Below, piece by piece: positions 1-9,403 of a stretch of 64,000 nt of DNA. A program made the position numbers and the translations under genes. Source of the DNA: Clostridium aminobutyricum (GTDB taxonomy: Bacteria; Bacillota; Clostridia; Peptostreptococcales; Anaerovoracaceae); assembly GCF_017255415.1 (NCBI RefSeq), contig NZ_JAFJZZ010000001.1, positions 930,001 to 994,000 of the forward strand, in the 5' to 3' direction. Below the pieces are notes generated by a model. That model saw nothing but the letters and a program-made list of their open reading frames with translations. It was not told the origin of the DNA and did not search any database. Each line of letters starts with the position of its first letter. Position 1 is the first letter of the stretch.

Positions 1-31
1 GGAAGAAAAACTTGCCTGACAAATATATTTA

Positions 32-1414
32 TTATAATGACCAAAGTTCTTCATCTGAAGGAATGTGATTATCCGGCATAAAGTATGCAATTCTTGATAT
101 GTTGATTAAGTGCTTGTAATCCAGATTTTCAGAGATGCTGTTGTGTCCCCAGGTTCCGCAGCCTAAGGTGTTCGTTGGTGCAAGGCCATTATAGAAGCTT
201 CCGCCTGCACTGCTTGCACAAACCTGATTAATCACAAATCTGGAAACGCATAGTTCTTCTCCGGCATATTCAATATTTTCTTTGTTATTCGAATGGAGGG
301 ATACGCTATGTCCCTTTCCTTCTCTTTCCAGATTCTCTCTGGCGATTTCAACACCTTCCTTGAAATCGTCATATTTATAGGCTGCGATTATCGGACACAT
401 TTTTTCCTTCGCCAGTATATCTGACTCACCAGCTCCATCCGCTTCCACAACAATTACCTTGATTTCTTTAGGAATTTCAATCTTCGCAAGCTTTGCAACA
501 GCTTGCACATCCTGACCAATGGCATGCCTGTTCATTACACCATCGACAAAAATAGCATTTCTTAAAGCTTCCTTCGTAGGAGCATCCCTCACAACAAAGC
601 CGCCATTTGCTTCGAATTCTTTCATAATCACATCGAAGTCTTCCGAAGGGCAGATAACCGACTGCTCACCGGAGCAAATAATGCCGTTATCAAAGGCTCT
701 TCCCGTAATAATTTTAGGAACGGCTTCCTTATAGTCTACACCTCTGTCAATGATACACTGAACATTGCCTGCGCCTACCCCTAAAGCAGGTCTTCCGGAG
801 CTGTATGCGGCATGAACCATTCCCATGCCACCGGTTGCAATTACAACATCAACAGCTGAAATCAAGTTTCTCGTGTTTTCTCTTGACTGTTCTCCTAAGA
901 TCTGAATCAAGTTTTCAGGCATCCCGATTTTAGCAAGTTCTGCGTTGATCATTTCAACCGTCTTCGTACTGCATCGAATGGCTTTATGATGAGGAGTGAT
1001 GATGATCGCATTGCCGCCTTTGAGGGCGAACATCGCATTGCTCATCGGTGTTACGATAGGGTTTGTGCAAGGGGTAATAGCACCAACTATTCCAACTGGC
1101 TTAGCAATCTTTGTAATGCCTGTCACTTCATCTCTTTCGATGATTCCCTTGGACTTCTTTCCTTTCAGGCTGTTCCAAATAATCTTCGCCTTCATTTGAT
1201 TCTTTATAACCTTATCTTGATAATTCCCCATACCTGTTTCTTCCACTGCAATTTCGGCTAAGTATGCCGCATTATCAAAAACAACCTTCCCAATAGTTCT
1301 TACTGCTTGGTCAAGCTGTTCTTGAGTCATCTTTTCAAATTCAGCCTGGGCCTTCTTCGCCCTGTCGATATACTCTGCGATATAAGCCTTGCTCGGATCC
1401 AGTGTCTGAGTCAT
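32..1414 (-). CDS. CoA-acylating aldehyde dehydrogenase (acetaldehyde or succinate-semialdehyde type)
   Basis: This enzyme should interconvert an aldehyde plus CoA and an acyl-CoA with NAD(P), in the cytoplasm. The protein is about 460 residues, the usual size of the single-domain EutE/SucD-like acylating family. The catalytic-cysteine segment DNGIICSGEQ lies near residue 247, and the C-terminal block GCGTWGHNSISENL is typical of these enzymes. The overall sequence is closest, from memory, to clostridial SucD-like proteins and to the N-terminal domain of AdhE, so acetaldehyde and succinate semialdehyde are both possible substrates. I chose the ATG at 1414 because a full AAGGAGG site lies 5-11 nt upstream; a longer frame upstream lacks such a site. 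There is no adjacent partner alcohol dehydrogenase. The DeoC aldolase at 7.3 kb could supply acetaldehyde, but that link is only inferred. Confidence 0.9.
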   Translation of the reverse strand: MTQTLDPSKAYIAEYIDRAKKAQAEFEKMTQEQLDQAVRTIGKVVFDNAAYLAEIAVEETGMGNYQDKVIKNQMKAKIIWNSLKGKKSKGIIERDEVTGITKIAKPVGIVGAITPCTNPIVTPMSNAMFALKGGNAIIITPHHKAIRCSTKTVEMINAELAKIGMPENLIQILGEQSRENTRNLISAVDVVIATGGMGMVHAAYSSGRPALGVGAGNVQCIIDRGVDYKEAVPKIITGRAFDNGIICSGEQSVICPSEDFDVIMKEFEANGGFVVRDAPTKEALRNAIFVDGVMNRHAIGQDVQAVAKLAKIEIPKEIKVIVVEADGAGESDILAKEKMCPIIAAYKYDDFKEGVEIARENLEREGKGHSVSLHSNNKENIEYAGEELCVSRFVINQVCASSAGGSFYNGLAPTNTLGCGTWGHNSISENLDYKHLINISRIAYFMPDNHIPSDEELWSL

Positions 1415-1587
1415 TTCACTTTTCCTCCTTAACATTCTATGTGCTATAATTAAAATATATTGAACCATTTTTAAATACTATACCTATACTATCACCGATT
1501 ATTGTTTCTTCATAGTGGTAAGCGTACAATATACAATTTTAGAACAAAGGATAAGCTGAATCTAGCAGCGCGTTGCATGTAGGGAAT

Positions 1588-1632
1588 ACAAAAAGGTGCC
1601 GCCAGAGGCCTATACACCCTTGGCTGCACCTT
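1588..1632 (-). terminator. Rho-independent terminator after the FkbM gene
   Basis: Read on the minus strand, an AAGGTGC...GCACCTT stem with an inner GCC/GGC pairing is followed directly by a run of T. It lies 35 nt after the stop codon of the methyltransferase gene. Confidence 0.7.
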
Positions 1633-1666
1633 AAATTCATACTGCTGATTGTCCGAAGAAGCACTC

Positions 1667-2677
1667 CTAGACCGCGTACAGAATATATTCGGTAGGAAAA
1701 ACCGGCAATCCATAATAACGTATATAAAAATTATAGGAAGGGTCCGCTTCATAAATAATGCGGGCCAGTTTCCACAGATCTTTATGGTTATGATATACGC
1801 TTAACGCAAGCTTTGGATGATTTTTCTTTATTTTTTCTAAACAGCCTAAAAGAGCTTCCTCTTCTCCGCCTTCTATATCCATTTTTATAAAGGTTACGTC
1901 TTCCTCTATATCATCATCTACTTTTACTATAGGAATAGCAATAGCTCCGCTTTCAGAAAGTTGACTTACGGACGATAAAGCGTCAGAAGAAAGATACATC
2001 GTGCCATTTCTATCACTTGCACCCTTTTTTCTTATAATTACATTGTCAAGATGAAAGAGTTCGATATTTTTTTCTATATATTCTATATTTGCAGATACTA
2101 TTTCATAGCAATACATCTTTTTATAGCAGTTTCTTCCGAAAGACTTATGATAATAGACAAGGCTATCTCCTATATATCCACCGATATCCACAAAAACCTC
2201 ATTTTTGTTGCATTTTACAATATCAAGATCAAAATATTGGTTAAAGGTTTTGTCACATATTTGCTCTATTTTTTTTGGTTCCGACATAAGCCAGTAAGAA
2301 AGTATATTAACGAGTATTCTTTTTGAACGATAATCTTTGAGAATTTTGTAGAGCCATTCAAAGTCTTCCCTGTGTTCCACAAGGGCATGGGCTCTATTAT
2401 CTGCAAGTTCATAATCTTCCTTCTCCGGATAATAAGTCCCCCAGAGCTTATATTGATTGATGAATCTTATAGTGTTATTATATTGCCGGTTGTTTGTTGT
2501 GCTGAAATATTTTAAATTTCGCTTAACAGCCTCCGTTATTTGAGAAACATCTCTTTCTTTAATAAATTGCATGAGACGTTCAAAATCCATATCCAATTGG
2601 TTTGGTGTGCTTAATAAGGAAAAGCTACTTGTATCGCTGGAACTACTAATTGTTGAAAGTTCTGATTGAGAGAACAT
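1667..2677 (-). CDS. FkbM-family SAM-dependent methyltransferase
   Basis: A 336-residue protein. The first 100 residues are unrecognised and partly serine-rich. From about residue 155 there is a class I methyltransferase fold of the FkbM type: FVDIGGYIGDS is the SAM-binding motif I, CYEIV follows as the acidic strand-2 motif, and IKMDIEGGEEEALLG is the FkbM signature near residue 265. FkbM enzymes usually O-methylate sugars or small molecules; the substrate cannot be read here. The gene stands alone, with its own terminator and a GGAGGAG ribosome site upstream of 2677. In Clostridia such genes are often near surface-polysaccharide or flagellar glycosylation genes, but none are next to it here. 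The neighbouring DUF1624 acyltransferase-like gene on the same strand is the only hint of an envelope role. Confidence 0.85.
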   Translation of the reverse strand: MFSQSELSTISSSSDTSSFSLLSTPNQLDMDFERLMQFIKERDVSQITEAVKRNLKYFSTTNNRQYNNTIRFINQYKLWGTYYPEKEDYELADNRAHALVEHREDFEWLYKILKDYRSKRILVNILSYWLMSEPKKIEQICDKTFNQYFDLDIVKCNKNEVFVDIGGYIGDSLVYYHKSFGRNCYKKMYCYEIVSANIEYIEKNIELFHLDNVIIRKKGASDRNGTMYLSSDALSSVSQLSESGAIAIPIVKVDDDIEEDVTFIKMDIEGGEEEALLGCLEKIKKNHPKLALSVYHNHKDLWKLARIIYEADPSYNFYIRYYGLPVFPTEYILYAV

Positions 2678-2759
2678 CCCCTATTCTCCTCCTTTAAATT
2701 TTGTATTCCTGTTAGCATATGTAACTTCGCGCTAAATGGTGTAATTCAGTCAAAAACGA

Positions 2760-3449
2760 TTATTTATTTGACAGAAAATTAAACAAAAAAATCCCTCCAA
2801 CAAGAATCGGCTGATGAATCAGATAAATTCCAAGTGAATTTTTACTTATCGCGGATATATATTCATTTTTATAATTGAATTTAAAAAGACTCTCCCTTTT
2901 ATAGTAGTACATTTTGTAAGCCAGAACACCTATTATAAATACTGAGAGATACGGACTTATAGGGTAGTAATCAAGAGATACAAATCCTTTATATGAAATA
3001 CCGAAGGGAAGCAGTAGGCTTGTATCTGCCAAAGTGCCTTTTGTTAGTACTGCTGTAAACGCTATAACTGCCGCACTTATAAGAAGAAGTACATTATTCA
3101 TTCTTTTGAGTAATGGGAAAAGAATCATACTTACTCCCAGCAAATGTAAGATACCGAACCGGATATACTGTTCTCTAAAAAATATGTATGTAACAAAAGT
3201 TATTGTTACTGCAAATAGGAGAATCTTAATTCCCCTTTTTACATTATTCTTACTAAAGCCGCTGCTTATTCCCGCAACAAATAGGAACATCAGCGCAGAA
3301 ATTTTACCTATCCAATACCAAAATCCACTTTGATAATTGATATCAATACCTGCAAACTCTTTTAAATCAAATATTACATGAAAGGTAACCATCAGTATTA
3401 CTGCAATTGCTCTTAAAAAATCTATTTCCCAAATTCGTCTGCTGCCCAC
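2760..3449 (-). CDS. DUF1624 (heparan-alpha-glucosaminide N-acetyltransferase-like) integral membrane protein
   Basis: A 229-residue, mostly hydrophobic protein with about seven predicted membrane segments. The N-terminus RIWEIDFLRAIAVILMVTFH is the hallmark of the DUF1624/HGSNAT catalytic-domain family: a charged Asp-Leu-x-Arg start followed by a membrane helix with a conserved His. FLFVAGISSGF and FGILHLLGVSMI are two further conserved segments. Members are thought to move acyl groups across or onto membrane sugars, but bacterial members of this size have no established substrate. It lies 82 nt downstream in the direction away from the FkbM gene start, on the same strand and not overlapping it. 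The family call is firm; the function is inferred. Confidence 0.8.
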   Translation of the reverse strand: MGSRRIWEIDFLRAIAVILMVTFHVIFDLKEFAGIDINYQSGFWYWIGKISALMFLFVAGISSGFSKNNVKRGIKILLFAVTITFVTYIFFREQYIRFGILHLLGVSMILFPLLKRMNNVLLLISAAVIAFTAVLTKGTLADTSLLLPFGISYKGFVSLDYYPISPYLSVFIIGVLAYKMYYYKRESLFKFNYKNEYISAISKNSLGIYLIHQPILVGGIFLFNFLSNK

Positions 3450-3727
3450 TTTTTACACAAACCTTTCTTATTTCGCCGTCGGAAGGCTGATTAAGTTTAT
3501 GTCATTATATTATCTGCATGTGGAGATTCTATGGAGGCGGCCAAACGCAATTTTCGAAGATAGTAATATTGAGCTTCAGCTACATTCTGCTGACGCCATT
3601 GTTTAATGCTCAGTATATTTGAATATATTGGTATGGTAAGAGATGTTCATTTTTATACAGAAATATCGTGTATTTTGCAGTAATTTGTTGTAAAATACAT
3701 ATAAAACTTATAAAAGGAGTATACAAC

Positions 3728-4108
3728 ATGCACATACCGACATGGGTTATCATTTTAGGGATCTTTATCTTAGCTAATATAGGTCTTATAGTCTATTCAC
3801 GTATCCGAACAAAACAACTATATAAAATGTTTGAGCAAGTTTTTGAATCATCCAAACAAGTGCCGAAACAAAAGAAACATAGCTTTCTTCTTTTTATGTT
3901 TAAAGAAAGTGTCGTTGCATCAAAAAATAAGAAAGTCGATCCTCAAAGCCGAATGAATAACTTAAAATTTGTAGAATCACAACTTTTACAAATGGGAAGC
4001 ATTCTAAAAGATCCATCAAAAGTAACAGACAAAAAGATGAAGCAAGCACTTAAAATGTATGATGCATACATTAAATGGGAGAAATCAAAGTTTCAAACAG
4101 CTAAATAA
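3728..4108 (+). CDS. Small single-pass membrane protein of unknown function
   Basis: I do not recognise this 126-residue protein. Residues 4-22 form one membrane helix (WVIILGIFILANIGLIVYS). The rest is basic and probably cytoplasmic, with a helical C-terminus containing many Lys and Met residues (KDPSKVTDKKMKQALKMYDAYIKWEK). I start it at 3728 because AAAGGAGT lies 8-15 nt upstream; the frame stays open further upstream but without a ribosome site. It is followed by its own terminator and stands alone between two minus-strand genes. Confidence 0.7.
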   Translation: MHIPTWVIILGIFILANIGLIVYSRIRTKQLYKMFEQVFESSKQVPKQKKHSFLLFMFKESVVASKNKKVDPQSRMNNLKFVESQLLQMGSILKDPSKVTDKKMKQALKMYDAYIKWEKSKFQTAK

Positions 4109-4130
4109 ACCGAAAAAAGTTAATATTTAT

Positions 4131-4162
4131 AAAGGCTGCCAATATCAAATCGGCAGCCTTTT
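4131..4162 (+). terminator. Rho-independent terminator
   Basis: A perfect AAAGGCTGCC / GGCAGCCTTT stem with a 12-nt loop, followed by TTAT. It lies 23 nt after the small membrane-protein gene and, being symmetric with A-rich and T-rich flanks, could serve both strands. Confidence 0.8.
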
Positions 4163-4221
4163 ATCGTATGGTCTCAATACTAATATAAAGAATAAACTCA
4201 AAAGGGTATGGAAATATCCTA

Positions 4222-4761
4222 TTATTCTAATATATTTTCACTTGTAATGACATTTGCAAACTTTGAATTTATAGAAGCCATATATACATCTTGAACGATA
4301 TTAGCAGGAATAGTTAAACCATTCCACTCTAAATCTTTTGTGGCACAGGCATCTGATACAAGCGTAATATTATATCCATAGTCTTTTGCAGCTCTAACAG
4401 TTGTATCAACACACATGTGTGTCATCATACCGCAAATAACTATATCTGAAATACGCTCCTTTGAAAGTTCAGCTTGTAAATCAGTTTCAAAAAAGCTATT
4501 TGGATAATGCTTTATAATGATTTTTTCAGAATCTAGCGGCATAATATCTTTATGGATATTCACTCCATCTGTATTTGGAACAAAGAAAGCTGCGTTTTTT
4601 TCTGATAAATGCTTGATATGGTAAACAGGAAGTTTATTATCACGAAAATATCTTAATAGTTTTTTTATCGAGCTTAATGCCAGCTCAGGTTGATGTAGTT
4701 CACATTTTCCGTTTGGAAAATAGTCATTTTGAACATCAATAATTAATAATGCTTTATTCAT
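4222..4761 (-). CDS. Isochorismatase-family cysteine hydrolase
   Basis: A 179-residue cytoplasmic hydrolase of the isochorismatase/nicotinamidase fold. The N-terminal ALLIIDVQNDYF carries the catalytic Asp at residue 9. A Lys in the middle (IIIKHYPNSFFET) and the nucleophile Cys in GMMTHMCVDTTVRAA near residue 125 complete the triad, and SDACAT follows. The members with these features cleave amide or vinyl-ether bonds, but the substrate is not readable. It lies 86 nt downstream of an HxlR-type regulator on the same strand, an arrangement often seen for redox- or electrophile-responsive pairs, so co-regulation is likely. Confidence 0.88.
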   Translation of the reverse strand: MNKALLIIDVQNDYFPNGKCELHQPELALSSIKKLLRYFRDNKLPVYHIKHLSEKNAAFFVPNTDGVNIHKDIMPLDSEKIIIKHYPNSFFETDLQAELSKERISDIVICGMMTHMCVDTTVRAAKDYGYNITLVSDACATKDLEWNGLTIPANIVQDVYMASINSKFANVITSENILE

Positions 4762-4847
4762 TTTTCATACCTTCTTTCTATATAAAAAAAATGATATAGC
4801 ATAATTATTGCCAAGTAAATTACTTACTTTTTTGTGTGTATGAAATG

Positions 4848-5207
4848 TTAGTAACAAATTCCTTTCTTGTCTAAGAAATTTGTCATACCTTGTTCAACCA
4901 TATATTCAATCCCTATTTCCTGCATAATCTTAATAGATGCCAGCATTTTCTCTCCTCGTGGAGTTAAGAAGTATTCTACTTTAAGCGGAAACCCCTCATA
5001 TGATTTTTTATCAATCAATTCAAATTCTTTTAGCTCACTCAACTGCTCTATCAGCATTTTTTGACTAATTCCATCAATGTTTCGTTGAAGTTCTGAGAGA
5101 GAGCATTTTCCATTTCTGAGTTGGAAAATAAGAATAGTCTTCCACTTCCCTTTCACAATATCATGCACTAATTCTAGTGGACACGTATAATTTTTTCTTA
5201 GTTTCAC
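4848..5207 (-). CDS. HxlR-family winged-helix transcriptional regulator
   Basis: A 119-residue regulator. The order CPLELVHDIVKGKWKTILIFQLRNG, then LSELQRNIDGISQKMLIEQLSELKEFELI and the wing Y..FPLKVEYFLTPRGEKML, is the complete HxlR/MarR-like DNA-binding core. The single Cys at residue 9 before the first helix is the position used for thiol sensing in HypR and YodB-type members. The next gene downstream is an isochorismatase-like hydrolase, and the likely targets are these two genes. A short inverted repeat, CATGG-7 nt-CCATG, lies upstream at about 5243-5259. Confidence 0.9.
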   Translation of the reverse strand: MKLRKNYTCPLELVHDIVKGKWKTILIFQLRNGKCSLSELQRNIDGISQKMLIEQLSELKEFELIDKKSYEGFPLKVEYFLTPRGEKMLASIKIMQEIGIEYMVEQGMTNFLDKKGICY

Positions 5208-5321
5208 TTCATCAGCTCCTTTGCTCTTTAAATTTTTATATCATGGTCCTGTGCCATGTTTGTTAATGCGATATTCTCATCAATTTCTTCATTTTATATT
5301 TTCATTAACAAATCACCAATA

Positions 5322-6986
5322 TTAATTGCTTAGGCTTTTATTGGTCATCATCTTAATAAAGATTGGAACTAAAGTAGGATCCAGCTGGGTTCCTGCCTTG
5401 AGATAAAGTTCATGTAGCGCTTCGTTTATAGTCTTTGCAGGTTTATAAGGTTGCCAGGTCATGACATCAAAGGAATCCAAAATGGATATGATACGTGACA
5501 AAAGAGGAATCTCTTCTCCTTTAAGTCCCTGGGGATAGCCTTGGCCGTCCCACCATTCATGGTGATATAAAATGATATCGGCGAGATGGGCAAATTCTCC
5601 GGACGCGTGAGCAATTCGATACCCAATTTCAACATGCTTTCTCATAATAAACCATTCTGATTCATTAAGAGGGGTCTCCTTCAGAACAATATCTTCAGGG
5701 ATACCGATTTTACCGATGTCATGTAACTTTGTAGCCTGCACAAGGTTATTAAGGTTTTCCTTGGAAAAATTAAGAATTTGTGCAAACTCTTTAGCGAGAG
5801 ATTCCAATCTTTCAACATGTTCTTTGGTTTCATAATTTTTTTCCTGCAGCAATTTATCTAAGGTTTCAGCGATGGCGCACCTGGCTTTCTTGCCTTCGAT
5901 AAGCTTAATTTCATACATTAATTCTTCAGCTTCTTTTAAGACCTTGGACAAATCTGCTTCACTGTCACTTTTAGTTGCTGCACCCAAGGAGATACTTAAA
6001 AGAATACCTGCCTCTTGATTTCTTTTACAGGCTTCGCTAATTTTATGTACAATATCGAGAGCTGTTTCTTTGTCTGTGTTTGGTAGAATAATAGCGAATT
6101 CATCACCGCCCCATCTTGCTATAATATCGTTTTGACGACAAGATTGTTGAATAATGAGGGCAATCCTTTTAAGCCAATTATCCCCCTCCTGATGACCAAA
6201 AACATCATTAACGAATTTCAGCCCGTTCATATCGCCAATGAGCAAGGAAATGGGCAGACAGTCATTGGTTTTTTCCAGTTCTTGCATTTTTTTATCAAAA
6301 TAAGCCTTATTATACAATCCGGTCAATTCATCGTAGAAAGTGAGGTAAGTTATGTGAGCCATTCCTCGCTCAATCTCATCCTTTTGCGCTTTAAAAAAAA
6401 GCTGAATAAGTCCAATTGCGTTGAAGAGTAAGAGTATTTGCGAAACAATATAGGGAGCCATCTGAGGTATTTTTAGAATATAAGAAAAAATAACGGTATT
6501 GCCGACCCAAGCTATATTCAATAAACCTAAAAAAAGAGCAAGATTTCCGTACCTTTTGGCCGACATGATCATAGCCGCGCCGATCCAGAAGGATAGAGCA
6601 AATATCGCTAAATAGGTGTATTTAATTATCTGCAAATCCGACCCATTCTGGTTTGAGAAAAAGACAAAAAACAATAGCCAGATTATTCCTATGCTTAAAA
6701 ATAGAGATATTCCAGATTTGATTTTCAGGAATATTAAAGTACCCCATGATATTAAAAGATTTGCATAGAAATATGAACTTAGACTAAGAAGTAAAATCAG
6801 GTGGTTTTGCCTCAATAAGTCAGGGAAAAAAGCATCCAAACTATAATTAATCGCAATGATACTCCAGCCAATAAACCACAGGCCAAGAAAAAGCCTGCGT
6901 TCAAACATAAAGATGTAGACATACAACATCAATAAAACAGAAATAGCCCCGATTGAGGCAATTAATAGTATGGCAGAAGTTTGCAT
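5322..6986 (-). CDS. Membrane protein with GGDEF and HD-GYP domains (cyclic-di-GMP turnover)
   Basis: About 554 residues. The first 200 residues form roughly seven membrane helices of the 7TM sensor type. A GGDEF domain follows; the active-site motif is WGGDEF and an inhibitory I-site RQND sits five residues before it, so diguanylate cyclase activity is plausible. The C-terminal third is an HD-GYP domain with HDIGKIGIP and HHEWWDGQGYP intact, which should break cyclic di-GMP. Both opposing activities are therefore present in one membrane sensor. I start at the ATG at 6986 because GGGAG lies 5 nt before it; upstream ATG and TTG codons at 6998 and 7001 overlap that site. The gene stands alone. 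Confidence 0.92.
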   Translation of the reverse strand: MQTSAILLIASIGAISVLLMLYVYIFMFERRLFLGLWFIGWSIIAINYSLDAFFPDLLRQNHLILLLSLSSYFYANLLISWGTLIFLKIKSGISLFLSIGIIWLLFFVFFSNQNGSDLQIIKYTYLAIFALSFWIGAAMIMSAKRYGNLALFLGLLNIAWVGNTVIFSYILKIPQMAPYIVSQILLLFNAIGLIQLFFKAQKDEIERGMAHITYLTFYDELTGLYNKAYFDKKMQELEKTNDCLPISLLIGDMNGLKFVNDVFGHQEGDNWLKRIALIIQQSCRQNDIIARWGGDEFAIILPNTDKETALDIVHKISEACKRNQEAGILLSISLGAATKSDSEADLSKVLKEAEELMYEIKLIEGKKARCAIAETLDKLLQEKNYETKEHVERLESLAKEFAQILNFSKENLNNLVQATKLHDIGKIGIPEDIVLKETPLNESEWFIMRKHVEIGYRIAHASGEFAHLADIILYHHEWWDGQGYPQGLKGEEIPLLSRIISILDSFDVMTWQPYKPAKTINEALHELYLKAGTQLDPTLVPIFIKMMTNKSLSN

Positions 6987-7267
6987 AGTCGCTCCCATCA
7001 AAGTAGGCTTTTAGCCAATTTTACTAAATAATTTTGCAGACAGCCAGATTATTCCCCCTCACCTCATCGATAAGATTATAATCAAAATGGCCCGTATACA
7101 TTATAATGCATTAATATGCATACTGCAATAACCCTCCTCACTAAGTACATCTTTTTTTGTACTTAATAGTTACTAACAACAGTATAGCCAACTTGCGCAC
7201 GAATTGTAAACTGAGTATAGCAAGCTCTCTGCGTCCGCCTTATTTAAAACATGAAACAAAAATAACT

Positions 7268-7307
7268 AAAAGGAACGCATTCCCAAAATACAGGAGTGTG
7301 TTCCTTT
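7268..7307 (-). terminator. Terminator of the aldolase operon
   Basis: A long stem AAAGGAACGCATTCC / GGAGTGTGTTCCTTT with two G-T wobbles and an 8-9 nt loop. On the minus strand it ends in TTTTAGTTATTTTT. It lies 36 nt after the deoC-like stop codon. Confidence 0.8.
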
Positions 7308-7342
7308 TATGTATGTAATAAAATAATTTGATTAGAGAAGCC

Positions 7343-8071
7343 TTAATCCACTTGAATCGTGTCCATATCGATATCATGCCCGATTGCAATAGCCTCTTCA
7401 ATGATGCTGACTGCCGAAATTAAGCCAATGCCAAAGCGGTCTGCCCCTGCTTTGTACATCTTCAATAAAGTATCCAGTGATCGTACGCCCCCTGCAACCT
7501 TTAGCTTCGCCCTTCCTGCGATTGCCTTATGCATAACCTGAACATGATGAACGGTTGTAGGATCGCTCGAAAATCCCGTACCGGACTTTACATAATCCGC
7601 CCCAGCCTCGATTGATAATTCGCAGGCTTTCTCTATTTCTTCGTCTGTTAAGACCATCGCTTCAATAATAACCTTTAAGGATGCACCCTTTGTGGCTTCG
7701 CGTACGGCTTTGATATCCGCCAGAACTTCGTCATACCGTTTGGATTTTAGCCATCCCACATTCATGACCATATCGACCTCCACCGGATCCATCGTCATAA
7801 ACCATTCTGCCTGCTGAACCTTGGTATGCGTCGCCTCCTGGCCCGAAGGGAAACTCAGGGAAGTGCCGAAAGAAGTATTGGTATCCTTCAAAAGGCTGCT
7901 CAATAATGGGTAGTACCCCGGCCATGCGAAGCAGGACCCAAAATCATATTTTTTACATGCGTCTACCAATGCATATACATCTTCATAGGAAGTATCCAGC
8001 TTCAAAACGCTGGGATCCATCATATAAGCAATATCTTTTACCGTCAATACCTGTTTTCTGTACTCTTTCAT
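7343..8071 (-). CDS. deoC: Deoxyribose-phosphate aldolase-like (DeoC/FbaB/LacD superfamily)
   Basis: A 242-residue TIM-barrel class I aldolase. The conserved lysine segments VIIEAMVLT and YVKSGTGFSS (Schiff-base Lys) and KVAGGVRSLDTLLKMYKAGADRFG are typical of DeoC. Classical DeoC cleaves 2-deoxyribose 5-phosphate to glyceraldehyde 3-phosphate and acetaldehyde. Here it is the last gene of a four-gene catabolic operon with an oxidoreductase, a zinc dehydrogenase and a sugar isomerase, so the actual substrate may be another phosphorylated sugar. It starts with ATG at 8071 with a GAAAGGTGA ribosome site. A terminator follows. Confidence 0.85.
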   Translation of the reverse strand: MKEYRKQVLTVKDIAYMMDPSVLKLDTSYEDVYALVDACKKYDFGSCFAWPGYYPLLSSLLKDTNTSFGTSLSFPSGQEATHTKVQQAEWFMTMDPVEVDMVMNVGWLKSKRYDEVLADIKAVREATKGASLKVIIEAMVLTDEEIEKACELSIEAGADYVKSGTGFSSDPTTVHHVQVMHKAIAGRAKLKVAGGVRSLDTLLKMYKAGADRFGIGLISAVSIIEEAIAIGHDIDMDTIQVD

Positions 8072-8121
8072 TTATCGTCACCTTTCTTTCCTTTCATGAT
8101 AGGTTCTAAACATTATTTGTT

Positions 8122-9366
8122 TTAAGTGTGTAATTCCTCCAGTTTCCCGAAGGTCTTTCTTACTTCCTTGAACAGCTCTATATAATGCTTATTAAACGCA
8201 ACACAACCGACCGGCTGCTGGCGAATCATCAATTCTTCACAGTTCATGCACTGGAAGCAGTATTTGATTTCATCTTCCCTACCCTCTTTTAGTTTGAGGG
8301 GAGTCAACGGATCCGCAAAGGATTGTCTTCCCAGACCGATCATATCCATCATGCCATCCTCGATGCAGCGGCTGCCCATGGCAAATAGGGAGGATTTCTC
8401 AGGTGCCACGGAAAGGAGCTTATTCTTCTTCCCTCTGAAAGAGGAGAAATGAGAACCGATCACCACCGTTTTCTTTTTCAAATTCTGTTTCATTAGGTTT
8501 GCAAAATAGAAATGCAGATAAGATAAATAGGGCTCATCCTGAATGGCTTCCATATAGGCCATACTGGAATGAACATTTCCCAAAGATTCAATAAAGTATT
8601 GGGCTCCACGTTCTTCCAAACCCTTTATCAGATCGATGGATTCGGTCATATCCATCAGGGGCGAGTCAGGTCCCGCTGATCCACAGCCACCAGGGAACCC
8701 TTCCCACATGGACACCTTTGAGCCGATCAGGAAGTTCTTATCATAACCAGTAGCTTTCTGAATCCGTTCCATTAGATCATAAGCAAATCGGGAACGATTT
8801 TCCCATGAACCACCATACTTCCATTTACGGTCATTATAGGGTCTTAATATCTGGGAACCCAGATAGCCATGGCAGAATTTCAGGTCTATTCCATCTGCAC
8901 CGACATTTTGTGTGATCTTTGCAGCCAGCTCGAACTGATCCATGATATGTTCCACTTCTTCTTCTGTCAGCAAATCTCCTTCCAGCCCGTGCATCTGTTT
9001 TACGGTAACTCTCCTTGAAAATTCAGGCTCACTAATTTCTCCGGAATGCGTTAATTGAAATACGATTAAGACATTCGGATTGACTTCTTTTAATCTTCTG
9101 ATGAATTTCTCAAGGGCTTTTTCATTTCTGGGCATAATCTCTAGTTGAGTTTTTCTGGCACGGCTCTCATTGGTAACCGTAATGGCTTCTAAATCAACAA
9201 ATCCAAAATTACCTTTGTAAAGATTCTCGTATCTTCTGTATGTAAGTTCTGTTGGATTGCCCTCCAAGTCGGCATCCACGCATTCCATCGGCTGTGCAAA
9301 AAAACGGTTTTCACATTTTCTGTTGCCAATCATAATTGGTTGTAATAGTGTTTCCTTGTAATCCAT
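8122..9366 (-). CDS. NADH:flavin oxidoreductase, old-yellow-enzyme type with an Fe-S cysteine motif
   Basis: A 414-residue FMN barrel. DGIDLKFCHGYLGSQILRPYNDRKWKYGGSWENRSRF is shortened here to its key part: a CHGYL...F motif, where OYE enzymes have HxAHGYLxxQFLSP, and YGGSxENRxRF, the family signature. Near the C-terminus YCFQCMNCEE...GC gives a CxxCxxC-x11-C pattern as in 2,4-dienoyl-CoA reductase and related enzymes, suggesting a 4Fe-4S cluster. The large C-terminal FAD/NAD domain of those enzymes is missing. I chose ATG 9366 because GTGGAGG lies 6 nt upstream. It lies 37 nt after the zinc dehydrogenase in the same operon. An enoate-reductase-like enzyme in a sugar operon is unusual. Confidence 0.85.
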   Translation of the reverse strand: MDYKETLLQPIMIGNRKCENRFFAQPMECVDADLEGNPTELTYRRYENLYKGNFGFVDLEAITVTNESRARKTQLEIMPRNEKALEKFIRRLKEVNPNVLIVFQLTHSGEISEPEFSRRVTVKQMHGLEGDLLTEEEVEHIMDQFELAAKITQNVGADGIDLKFCHGYLGSQILRPYNDRKWKYGGSWENRSRFAYDLMERIQKATGYDKNFLIGSKVSMWEGFPGGCGSAGPDSPLMDMTESIDLIKGLEERGAQYFIESLGNVHSSMAYMEAIQDEPYLSYLHFYFANLMKQNLKKKTVVIGSHFSSFRGKKNKLLSVAPEKSSLFAMGSRCIEDGMMDMIGLGRQSFADPLTPLKLKEGREDEIKYCFQCMNCEELMIRQQPVGCVAFNKHYIELFKEVRKTFGKLEELHT

Positions 9367-9403
9367 GCTAAACCTCCACGAATTCAGTCTCTTGAATTCC
9401 GTT